DNA of 5,194 nucleotides from an uncultured Oscillibacter sp. (GCF_910587525.1 NZ_CAJULS010000145.1:1-5194), one strand, 5' to 3'. Shown: positions 1 through 4,672, numbered from the stretch's first letter. Notes: generated by a model not told the origin, from the sequence alone. A program made the numbers and translations.

Positions 1-560
1 GCACCACCAACTGCCTGGCCCCCATCGCCAAGGTTCTGAATGAGAAGTTCGGCATTGTGGAAGGTCTGATGACCACCGTCCACTCTGTCACTCCCACACA
101 GAAGCTGCTGGACGGCGCCTCCATGAAGGATTGGCGCGGCGGCCGTGCCGCTACCGGCAACATTATTCCTTCCTCCACCGGCGCCGCCAAGGCCGTGGGC
201 AAGGTGATCCCCGAGCTGAACGGCAAGCTGACCGGCATCTCCATGCGCGTCCCCACCCTGGACGTGTCCGTGGTGGATCTGACCGCCAAGCTGGCGAAGC
301 CCGCCACCTATGAGGACATCTGCAAGGCCATGAAGGAGGCCTCTGAGGGCGAGCTGAAGGGCGTTTTGGGCTACACCGACGAGGACGTTGTCTCCTCCGA
401 CTTCCTGGGCGACTCCCGCACCTCCATCTTTGACAAGAAGGCCGGTCTCTCCCTGACCGACACCTTTGTCAAGGTTGTCTCCTGGTATGACAACGAGTGC
501 GGCTACGCCAACAAGATGGTAGAGCTGATCGCTTATATGTTCTCGGTGGACAATAAGTAA
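1..560 (+). CDS. gap: glyceraldehyde-3-phosphate dehydrogenase (C-terminal half, 5' truncated by window)
   Basis: This is the catalytic half of phosphorylating GAPDH, the cytosolic glycolytic enzyme that converts glyceraldehyde 3-phosphate, NAD and phosphate to 1,3-bisphosphoglycerate. Reading starts at base 3. The first residues, TTNCLAP, are the end of the family signature SCTTNCLAP, so bases 1-2 (gc) are the last two bases of the codon for the catalytic cysteine. The catalytic histidine lies in MTTVHSVT (codon 81-83). The loop DWRGGRAATGNIIPSSTGAAKAV residues that bind phosphate follow at about 126-195, and the C-terminal WYDNECGYANKMVEL motif is at about 484-528. About 185 residues are visible of a usual 330-340. 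The short tail after the last motif is normal for the family. The gene is followed by its own terminator, so it is the last gene of its transcript. The family assignment is certain; the symbol follows general usage. Confidence 0.97.
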   Translation, partial: TTNCLAPIAKVLNEKFGIVEGLMTTVHSVTPTQKLLDGASMKDWRGGRAATGNIIPSSTGAAKAVGKVIPELNGKLTGISMRVPTLDVSVVDLTAKLAKPATYEDICKAMKEASEGELKGVLGYTDEDVVSSDFLGDSRTSIFDKKAGLSLTDTFVKVVSWYDNECGYANKMVELIAYMFSVDNK

Positions 561-583
561 TTCTCTCTAATCACTTCTGTTTT

Positions 584-617
584 GAAGGTGCGGCGGGCTT
601 TTGCCCGCCGCACCTTC
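584..617 (+). terminator. intrinsic terminator of the GAPDH gene
   Basis: A perfect 15-bp GC-rich stem is formed by 584-598 and 603-617 with a TTTT loop, 24 bases after the GAPDH stop codon. The T run after it is weak (ATTT, then GGGC), so termination may depend mostly on the stem. It ends the GAPDH transcript. Confidence 0.85.
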
Positions 618-680
618 ATTTGGGCAAAAAAACCGGTACGGTGATGTCTCCAGCCCGCACCGCCTCTGCGGCGGTTCGCC

Positions 681-729
681 CCAAACAGCAAAACACAACC
701 CCCCACCCGCTCCAGCGGCGGATGGGGGG
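681..729 (-). terminator. intrinsic terminator of the decayed minus-strand unit
   Basis: Read on the minus strand, CCCCCCA (complement of 723-729) pairs with TGGGGGG (complement of 699-705), with an inner CCGCT/AGCGG stem. A T-rich tail follows (TTGTGTTTTGCTGTTT, down to about 682). It starts one base beyond the stop codon at 731-733 of the decayed reading frame, which supports that frame having once been a real gene. Confidence 0.72.
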
Positions 730-730
730 C

Positions 731-1024
731 TTACTCGTGGATCGGATTTTCCAATTTGTCTACCTCCAGATTGCTTTGGAATTACCGTTCGGATGCCGGG
801 AATGCTGGGGTATCGGGAAACTCAGGGATATGCTCCAATCCATAAAACAGCGGGACACGCAGATCATTGCTCTGGAGTTTTCCAAAACGCTCTGTCTCGT
901 GCTGCTCAGCATAGTGAGTGTGTTTCGTCTTTGGGGATCTTCCGGAGTTTGCACAGTTGCTGAAAATGCTCTCAATTCCGAACGGCGCGGGAATTTGGGA
1001 ATCTCTTGGACTTGCCTAGCCCAT
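731..1024 (-). pseudogene. decayed small gene of unknown family, two in-frame stops
   Basis: The minus strand carries a 98-codon frame from ATG (1022-1024) to TAA (731-733), interrupted by TAG at codon 3 (1016-1018) and TAA at codon 81. The translation between the stops looks protein-like, for example LQSNDLRVPLFYGLEHIPEF, and after the second stop the same frame continues for 16 residues to the terminator. A ribosome binding site (AAAGGAG, 1033-1039) lies 8 bases before the ATG, with a promoter upstream and a terminator just past the last stop, so all parts of an expression unit are present. No methionine codon exists between the stops to restart translation. Another frame over about 900-970 also looks coding (EHFQQLCKLRKIPKDETH), so a frameshift is an alternative or extra lesion. 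I do not recognise the family. The RNA may still be made. Confidence 0.5.
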
Positions 1025-1050
1025 GGGACTCACTCCTTTCCTGTGTCTAT

Positions 1051-1079
1051 ACTGTACAATATTTTTTCTAATCTGTCAA
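1051..1079 (-). promoter_or_regulatory. sigma-A type promoter with overlapping imperfect palindrome, drives the decayed unit
   Basis: On the minus strand a perfect -35 TTGACA (1074-1079) is followed after 17 bases by TACAGT (1051-1056, 4 of 6 to TATAAT). A start site near 1044 would give a leader of about 20 bases that includes the ribosome binding site at 1033-1039. An imperfect palindrome at 1049-1062 (ATACTGTACAATAT, 12 of 14 symmetric around TGTACA) overlaps the -10 and could be a repressor site. The repressor is not identifiable from the window. Confidence 0.65.
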
Positions 1080-1087
1080 TAGTTTTA

Positions 1088-1116
1088 TGCAATTTCAACA
1101 TTTTTACCAAATTGCA
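1088..1116. repeat. AT-rich inverted repeat upstream of the minus promoter
   Basis: TGCAATTT (1088-1095) and AAATTGCA (1109-1116) form a perfect 8-bp inverted repeat with a 13-base spacer. A second, smaller palindrome, ATGCA-ATC-TGCAT, follows at about 1129-1141. Together they make a cluster of TGCA-centred sites in an otherwise empty AT-rich stretch. The lack of a T run and the position argue against a terminator; protein binding is possible but unproven. Confidence 0.4.
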
Positions 1117-1200
1117 CCCCGCGTCAAAATGCAATCTGCATAAGCAACCGTTTACCTCACTGCCTGCCGTCCCGGTTTGAAAGCAGAAAAATGAGAGATA

Positions 1201-1336
1201 CTAGAGTCTGTTTTAAAACTGGCGGAATGAGGGATTGAGGCGGATTTTCCTGTCAGGCAAGATGATTTGACGCAGGAGTCCTAACGGGAAAAGACAACCC
1301 AAGACGGCGTTTTAATGGTTTTAAAACAAACTCTAG
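1201..1336. mobile_element. MITE-like element, 136 bp, CTAG-flanked, IS5-type ends suspected
   Basis: The two ends are inverted copies: CTAGAGTCTGTTTTAAAAC at 1201-1219 and GTTTTAAAACAAACTCTAG at 1318-1336, matching at 18 of 19 positions. CTAG at both tips fits a 4-bp YTAR target duplication, as known for many IS5-family elements, but CTAG is its own reverse complement, so duplication and terminal repeat cannot be told apart here. An inner imperfect repeat (1245-1257 with 1280-1292, 11 of 13 including one G-T pair) lies at nearly symmetric distance from both ends, so the whole element can fold into one long hairpin. It has no reading frame for a transposase, so it would have to be moved by a full-length relative elsewhere. 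It lies 74 bp before the ferredoxin start. Confidence 0.7.
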
Positions 1337-1357
1337 AGCAGTCTGCAAGCAGGCACA

Positions 1358-1386
1358 CTTCCGGAGCGGCCCTGCCGGGCCGGAAG
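1358..1386 (+). other. GC-rich hairpin in the ferredoxin leader
   Basis: CTTCC (1358-1362) pairs with GGAAG (1382-1386), and inside it GGCCC-TGCC-GGGCC forms a further stem, with a small unpaired segment on the 5' side. No T run follows, so it is not a terminator. It ends 10 bases before the ribosome binding site AAGGAGG and leaves it free. A role in mRNA stability is a guess. Confidence 0.45.
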
Positions 1387-1410
1387 CGGAATCGATAAGG
1401 AGGCTTTTTC

Positions 1411-1593
1411 ATGAACGCGACTGTCAATGAAAACTGCATCGGCTGCGGCCTGTGCGCCGGCACCTGTCCCGTGTGCTTTACCATGGGCGATGATGGCCTG
1501 GCCCACGGCGGCGAGGTCCCGGAAAATCAGCTGGCCAGCGCCCAGGATGCCCGGGACGGCTGTCCTGTCAGCGCCATCAGCATCGAGGAGTGA
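1411..1593 (+). CDS. single [4Fe-4S] cluster ferredoxin
   Basis: This 60-residue acidic protein is a small soluble electron carrier. The cluster ligands are expected at Cys9, Cys12 and Cys15 (CIGCGLC) and Cys51 in GCPVSAI. There is no second CxxCxxCxxxC set, so it is not the two-cluster clostridial type. Length and pattern match single-cluster ferredoxins such as that of Thermotoga maritima, also 60 residues and ending in a similar ISxEE. In that protein a disulfide joins the Cys after the third ligand to a Cys near position 43. Here the first partner is present (Cys19), the second is Ser43, and an extra Cys22 makes a CPVC pair. The ATG has a strong ribosome binding site (AAGGAGG, 1397-1403) at 7 bases. 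It is a single-gene unit with its own terminator. The redox partner cannot be inferred from the neighbours. Confidence 0.93.
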   Translation: MNATVNENCIGCGLCAGTCPVCFTMGDDGLAHGGEVPENQLASAQDARDGCPVSAISIEE

Positions 1594-1598
1594 CCCAG

Positions 1599-1631
1599 GA
1601 GGGAGCCGGAAATCCGGCCCCCTCTTCTTTT
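1599..1631 (+). terminator. intrinsic terminator of the ferredoxin gene
   Basis: GAGGGAGCCGG (1599-1609) pairs with CCGGCCCCCTC (1614-1624) with one A-C mismatch and an AAAT loop, then TTCTTTT (1625-1631). It starts five bases after the ferredoxin stop and separates that gene from the spoVAF-like gene. Confidence 0.88.
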
Positions 1632-1643
1632 GTCCCACTTTCC

Positions 1644-1672
1644 GGATATTACACCCTGTACTGCGCATACTA
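1644..1672 (+). promoter_or_regulatory. candidate sigma-G (forespore) promoter of the spoVAF-like gene
   Basis: GGATA (1644-1648), 17 bases, then CATACTA (1666-1672). The Bacillus subtilis sigma-G consensus is about GYATA, 17-18 bases, CATNNTA, so the -10 matches fully and the -35 at four of five. The start site would be near 1679, just before the ribosome binding site GGAGG (1683-1687), giving a very short leader. Its position right behind the ferredoxin terminator and the spore role of the gene support it. No sigma-A promoter is visible in this gap. Confidence 0.62.
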
Positions 1673-1693
1673 CCTTCATAACGGAGGTGGCGC

Positions 1694-3118
1694 ATGGAAG
1701 AACTTTCAAACAATTACGGAGAAAATGTACGCCTTTTCAATGATGTGCTGGGCGTAGGCCGCAGCTGCGACCTGGTCAGCAGGGATTACATCATCGGCGG
1801 AAAGCGGGCCAGGATCTGGGTGATCGACGGCTACGGCAAGGACGAGATTCTGGAGCGAATGGGATCTTTCTGGCTCTCGCTGACGGGAGAGGATTTGCGC
1901 GGGCTCACGGAGATGCAGCAATTTGCCGACCGTTTCATCACCTTCTCAGAGACGGACGTCAGCTTTGACGGGGAGGACATCGTCACCTCTGTCCTGCTGG
2001 GCAAAACGCTGCTGCTGATGGAGGGCCTCTCCGGCGCGGCGCTCATGGACGCCAAGAACTACCCCGGCCGGGGTGTGGAGGAACCGCCGGACGGCAAGGT
2101 CCTCCGGGGTTCTCACGACGGATTTGTGGAGGCGGTGGTACCCAACATGGCGCTGCTGCGCCGCCGCATCCGGGACCCCCATCTCACCATGGAGGGTCTC
2201 AAGGTGGGCCGCCGCTCCCGCACGGATGCGGTGCTGTGCTACCTGGACGACAAGGCGGACCCGGGACTCCTGGAGGAAATCCGAAACAAACTGAACTCCA
2301 TCGACGTCAACTCCCTTGTTATGTCCCAGGAGAGCGTGGCGGAGGCCATCCGCCCCAAGCGGAAGCAGTGGTACAATCCCTTCCCCAAGGTGCGGTACAC
2401 CGAGCGGCCAGACAGCGCCGCCGCCTGTGTCATGGAGGGCAACATCATATTGATGGTGGACAACTCCCCCTCGGTGATGATCCTGCCTACCACCTTTTTT
2501 GACTTTACCCAGGAGGCCAACGAGTTTTACTTCCCGCCGCTGGTCGGCACCTACCTGCGGCTGCTGCGGATTGTGGTGTTTCTCATCTCCCTTTTGATCA
2601 CGCCGGCCTGGTATATGATGGTCAGCGAGCCCAACCGCCTGCCGGGGTGGCTGGACTTCCTCTCCTCGCCGGAGCCGGCCTCTCTGCCCCTGTTGTGGCA
2701 GCTGCTGGTGGTGGAATTTCTGATCGACGTTTTGAAGCTGGCCTCCCTGAACACGCCGGACTCTCTGTCCAACTCCTTCTCCATGCTGGGCGCCCTGATT
2801 CTGGGTGACTTCGCCGTCCAGGCCGGGTGGCTGGGGCCGGAGGTGCTGGTGTATATGGCCTTTGTGTCCGTGGCCAGCTTTGCCCAGCCCAGCTATGAAA
2901 TCGGCTACGCCTTCAAGCTGCTGCGGGTGGTGCTGCTGGTGGTCACCGCCATGTTCGATGTGTGGGGGTTCTTCCTGGGGATTCTGGGTATCCTGGTGCT
3001 GCTGGCCACCACAAAACCGCTGGTGGGCAAGGGGTATCTGTACCCGTTGTTTCCCTTCAACGGCAAGGCTCTGCGGCGGCTCTTCATCCGGGAGCCTATC
3101 AGCCGGGACAATACCTGA
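1694..3118 (+). CDS. spoVAF: GerA-family spore germination protein, SpoVAF type
   Basis: A 474-residue membrane protein of the GerA/SpoVAF family, which sits in the inner spore membrane. In B. subtilis SpoVAF (about 490 residues) speeds germination and is reported to act with a partner in an ion channel. Residues 1-280 form the soluble N-terminal domain, with family motifs NYPGRGVEEP (122-131), VLRGSHDGFVE (136-146), RRRIRDPHL (156-164), VGRRSRTD (171-178), FPKVRYTERPD (230-240) and MVDNSPSVMILPT (254-266). The membrane domain has hydrophobic segments at about 288-309, 331-350, 362-379, 383-398 and two close ones at 407-440. The end GYLYPLFPFNGKAL is also typical. TERPD with the NSPS-ILPT stretch, as I recall the family, favours SpoVAF over GerAA. 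The ATG has GGAGG at 6 bases and a likely sigma-G promoter. No spoVA genes, GerB or GerC partners lie beside it, so it stands apart from the usual operon. Confidence 0.88.
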   Translation: MEELSNNYGENVRLFNDVLGVGRSCDLVSRDYIIGGKRARIWVIDGYGKDEILERMGSFWLSLTGEDLRGLTEMQQFADRFITFSETDVSFDGEDIVTSVLLGKTLLLMEGLSGAALMDAKNYPGRGVEEPPDGKVLRGSHDGFVEAVVPNMALLRRRIRDPHLTMEGLKVGRRSRTDAVLCYLDDKADPGLLEEIRNKLNSIDVNSLVMSQESVAEAIRPKRKQWYNPFPKVRYTERPDSAAACVMEGNIILMVDNSPSVMILPTTFFDFTQEANEFYFPPLVGTYLRLLRIVVFLISLLITPAWYMMVSEPNRLPGWLDFLSSPEPASLPLLWQLLVVEFLIDVLKLASLNTPDSLSNSFSMLGALILGDFAVQAGWLGPEVLVYMAFVSVASFAQPSYEIGYAFKLLRVVLLVVTAMFDVWGFFLGILGILVLLATTKPLVGKGYLYPLFPFNGKALRRLFIREPISRDNT

Positions 3119-3231
3119 AAAAGCCGGAGCGGAAAGTCAGGCAGGAGTATTTGAGCGGAATCCCGTTCTGCCGGAACGCAATGCAGTGTTCAAAACAGAG
3201 GGGACTCTCTCGCATACCTTACGGCTTTTTC
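3117..3231 (+). other. 115-nt inverted-repeat structure overlapping the spoVAF stop codon
   Basis: GAAAAAGCCG (3117-3126, beginning in the TGA stop) is the exact reverse complement of CGGCTTTTTC (3222-3231), a perfect 10-bp stem closing about 95 bases. Inside are two small hairpins, CGTTC/GAACG (3164-3178) and AGAG/CTCT (3197-3208). In RNA this would be a branched fold with a U run near its 3' end, perhaps a terminator that has gained an insert, or a fold protecting the 3' end. No reading frame in this gap is convincing. Confidence 0.4.
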
Positions 3232-3249
3232 GATATAGCGGACAAACTT

Positions 3250-3293
3250 GAAAAGGACAAGGCCCAAGTCGAGCCTTGTCCTTTCATTTTCTT
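3250..3293. terminator. bidirectional terminator between convergent genes
   Basis: AAAGGACAAGGC (3252-3263) and GCCTTGTCCTTT (3273-3284) form a perfect 12-bp stem with a 9-base loop. On the plus strand CATTTTCTT follows; on the minus strand TTTTCAAGTTTGT follows. It therefore can end both the spoVAF-like transcript and the minus-strand gene that stops at 3307. Confidence 0.9.
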
Positions 3294-3306
3294 ATGAGAG
3301 GGATAA

Positions 3307-4314
3307 TCACAAAATCGTTCCGCCGCCCCAAACCTGGGCCTGCGTAACCGCCAGAACAGTTTCAGTGGGAACGCCGGCAATCTCATCGCCAAAAATCGCC
3401 CGCAGGGTTCCGCCGTTCATCATGCTGGCGAGCCGGGATTTTGCCGCACTGGCAGAAAGCAGATCGGAAGCTTGCATGCGCCGCTGAATTTGTTTCTCTA
3501 CCGCCAGCTTCATAAATTCAGCGTGGCGGGCCATGCGCAGATCCCACCAACTCTCCTCATCGTCAGAACCGCTTTTGGAGCAGGTGATCTCCCCGCCGCC
3601 GCTGGAGGAACAGGCATTGCAGATATTTCCGTCCTCCCCGATGGCAACCGCCTGGGACATATCCCATGTACTACCGGGCAAAATGGCCTCGTTCCGCGCT
3701 TTGTCAAAGGCAAACCAGGTATCGATCTTGGCAAAAATCTCCTGTGCGTAGGCTGGGTCCTGCTCCATACGTTCCTGAACCTTGGGATGAATGACCACGG
3801 CCTTGCTTCCAGGCGGGACATTGCCCAGAGCGCGAATCTCCTTCGGAGCGGTAAACCTGCCGTCAATGGAACCATAAAAGGGATTGGCCCCGGTGGGCTG
3901 CCAATTCTCCAACGTTTCCTTTGCTTTGTCCCCATCCTGATACAGCAGGTAATGGGGATAGTCGTTTCGGGTCCTCCAATAGCCGCTGCTGGCGTCAAAG
4001 ACGTGGTAGTGAATGCTGGGGTATTTGGCTTTTAACATAGTCTCTAGAGAGGGGGCCTCTGTAGTTGCTACGCCCTCTGTCTGCCCCTGGCCTACAGGCC
4101 GCGCTGCCAAATCCATCATCAAGCTTGTGGGCAGGACCGCCGTGCCCATAATGCCGCTCTCACTGGTTGTCAGCGTATTCATTCCACTCCGGCCAGCCTG
4201 TGCCGCCAGATTAAGAAAGCTGTTTGCCTGTGTCCCGGATTGCTTTGATTCACGGGCTCTTGCAGGAGCACTATATGTCTGCGTCCCATAACTCGTTTGA
4301 ATTGTATTGCTCAT
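3307..4314 (-). CDS. uncharacterised 335-residue protein, possible motility-regulon product
   Basis: I do not recognise a characterised function. Residues 1-90 are rich in Ser, Thr, Gln, Ala and Gly and likely flexible, with no signal peptide or membrane segment (MSNTIQTSYGTQTYSAPARA). A compact region follows at about 91-230, including AKYPSIHYHVFD, GYWRTRNDYPHYLLYQ, NPFYGSIDGRF, KAVVIHPKVQERM and ILPGSTWDMSQAVAI. The only three cysteines lie together, C232-x2-C235-x9-C245, around a Ser/Gly stretch. Residues 255-300 are probably helical and charged. From memory it resembles a domain-of-unknown-function family of clostridia (possibly DUF6033), not verified. The ATG has AGAAGG (4323-4328) at 8 bases. 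It is a single-gene unit behind a SigD-like promoter and ends at the shared terminator. The flexible, signal-less N-terminus plus that promoter would suit export by the flagellar secretion apparatus; that is inference. Confidence 0.85.
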   Translation of the reverse strand: MSNTIQTSYGTQTYSAPARARESKQSGTQANSFLNLAAQAGRSGMNTLTTSESGIMGTAVLPTSLMMDLAARPVGQGQTEGVATTEAPSLETMLKAKYPSIHYHVFDASSGYWRTRNDYPHYLLYQDGDKAKETLENWQPTGANPFYGSIDGRFTAPKEIRALGNVPPGSKAVVIHPKVQERMEQDPAYAQEIFAKIDTWFAFDKARNEAILPGSTWDMSQAVAIGEDGNICNACSSSGGGEITCSKSGSDDEESWWDLRMARHAEFMKLAVEKQIQRRMQASDLLSASAAKSRLASMMNGGTLRAIFGDEIAGVPTETVLAVTQAQVWGGGTIL

Positions 4315-4347
4315 TGCTTCACCCTTCTTTATTTTTACTCTCCCCCC

Positions 4348-4375
4348 GGTCTATAAACTGCTGAATTTATAGACG
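4348..4375 (-). promoter_or_regulatory. hairpin in the 5' leader of the unknown gene
   Basis: GTCTATAAA (4349-4357) and TTTATAGAC (4366-4374) form a perfect 9-bp inverted repeat with an 8-base spacer, extended by G-C pairs outside a bulged G. With a start site near 4383 it would fold in the first 35 bases of the leader, about 34 bases before the start codon. It could be an RNA stem affecting stability or translation, or a DNA operator just downstream of the promoter. No T run suits a terminator. Confidence 0.55.
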
Positions 4376-4389
4376 GCCTTTCTTAATTA

Positions 4390-4416
4390 TTATCGGCGAT
4401 TCGGATTTGGAATTAA
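4390..4416 (-). promoter_or_regulatory. candidate sigma-28/SigD promoter of the unknown gene
   Basis: On the minus strand GCCGATAA (4390-4397) is an exact match to the flagellar sigma-28 -10 consensus, and TTAA (4413-4416) stands 15 bases upstream, against a consensus TAAA at that spacing. The start site would be near 4383, giving a leader of about 69 bases. The eight-base -10 is strongly diagnostic; the -35 is weaker. It suggests co-regulation with flagellar and chemotaxis genes. Confidence 0.6.
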
Positions 4417-4616
4417 GTCCCTGCCGGAAAATCAAACGGTTTATCTTCAAGGACTTGCAGCGCTGAATATAATCCCAAGCGTTTGGCCTGCTTGGGTCGA
4501 TATGTGCGAGAGGTGAAGCATTTATAGCCAACAAATCCCCACTTTCCGCGGCGGGCAAGCCATTGGTACGGCCGTTGAAAATCAAAAGCCTGGTTTTCGA
4601 TTTTATTCACTATGTC
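4417..4616. other. intergenic stretch without a convincing gene; possible minus-strand coding relic
   Basis: No intact gene with a start and ribosome binding site is visible. On the minus strand an open frame runs from the ABC gene's stop through the terminator to TAA at 4413-4415; its last part reads protein-like (for example RLGLYSALQVLEDKPFDF), which may be the 3' remnant of a lost gene. Two small hairpins are present: CCCAAGC/GCTTGGG (4474-4480 with 4490-4496), and an AT-rich one at 4578-4604 with one bulged base. Nothing here resembles a tRNA or rRNA. Confidence 0.3.
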
Positions 4617-4672
4617 AAAAGAGTTTAGGGGACACCTCCTGACGAAGTGTCCCCTGAAACCGCTCTTTTTTT
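4617..4672. terminator. large bidirectional hairpin terminator after the ABC ATPase gene
   Basis: AGGGGACAC (4627-4635) pairs with GTGTCCCCT (4647-4655) around an 11-base loop; the stem continues as GTTT/AAAC past one bulged G and then AAAAGA/TCTTTT past a CGC bulge. On the minus strand it starts about 20 bases after the ABC stop codon and ends in TCTTTT. On the plus strand it ends in seven Ts (4666-4672), a stronger tail than in the direction of the known gene. The GGGGACAC core looks like dispersed hairpins common in clostridial genomes, so it may also be a repeat copy. Confidence 0.8.

Noticed and set aside
659..676. ACCGCC/GGCGGT hairpin as a terminator or RNA element
   Set aside because: It has only six base pairs and no T run on either strand; expected by chance in GC-rich DNA.
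620..1180. Open plus-strand frame of 186 codons (and an overlapping one at 601-963)
   Set aside because: It begins inside the GAPDH terminator, has no ribosome binding site, runs antisense across a promoter, ribosome binding site and terminator of the minus strand, and its translation is low-complexity and unlike a protein family.
1177..1204. TTGAAA-16-TACTAG as a plus-strand promoter for the ferredoxin gene
   Set aside because: The -10 matches only three of six bases and part of it lies in the MITE end; too weak to annotate, though a disrupted promoter here is conceivable.
2805..3251. Second plus frame of 148 codons, Trp/Cys-rich, overlapping the end of spoVAF
   Set aside because: It is a frame shadow of the GC-rich membrane segments, with an implausible Cys/Trp content and no ribosome binding site.
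3510..3998. Minus frame of 162 codons inside the unknown gene
   Set aside because: It is a shifted shadow of the 335-residue gene with an Arg/Pro-rich translation and no start signals.
4352..4374. TATAAA within the leader inverted repeat as a sigma-A -10 for the unknown gene
   Set aside because: No -35-like hexamer is present 16-18 bases upstream, and the SigD-type element explains the position better.
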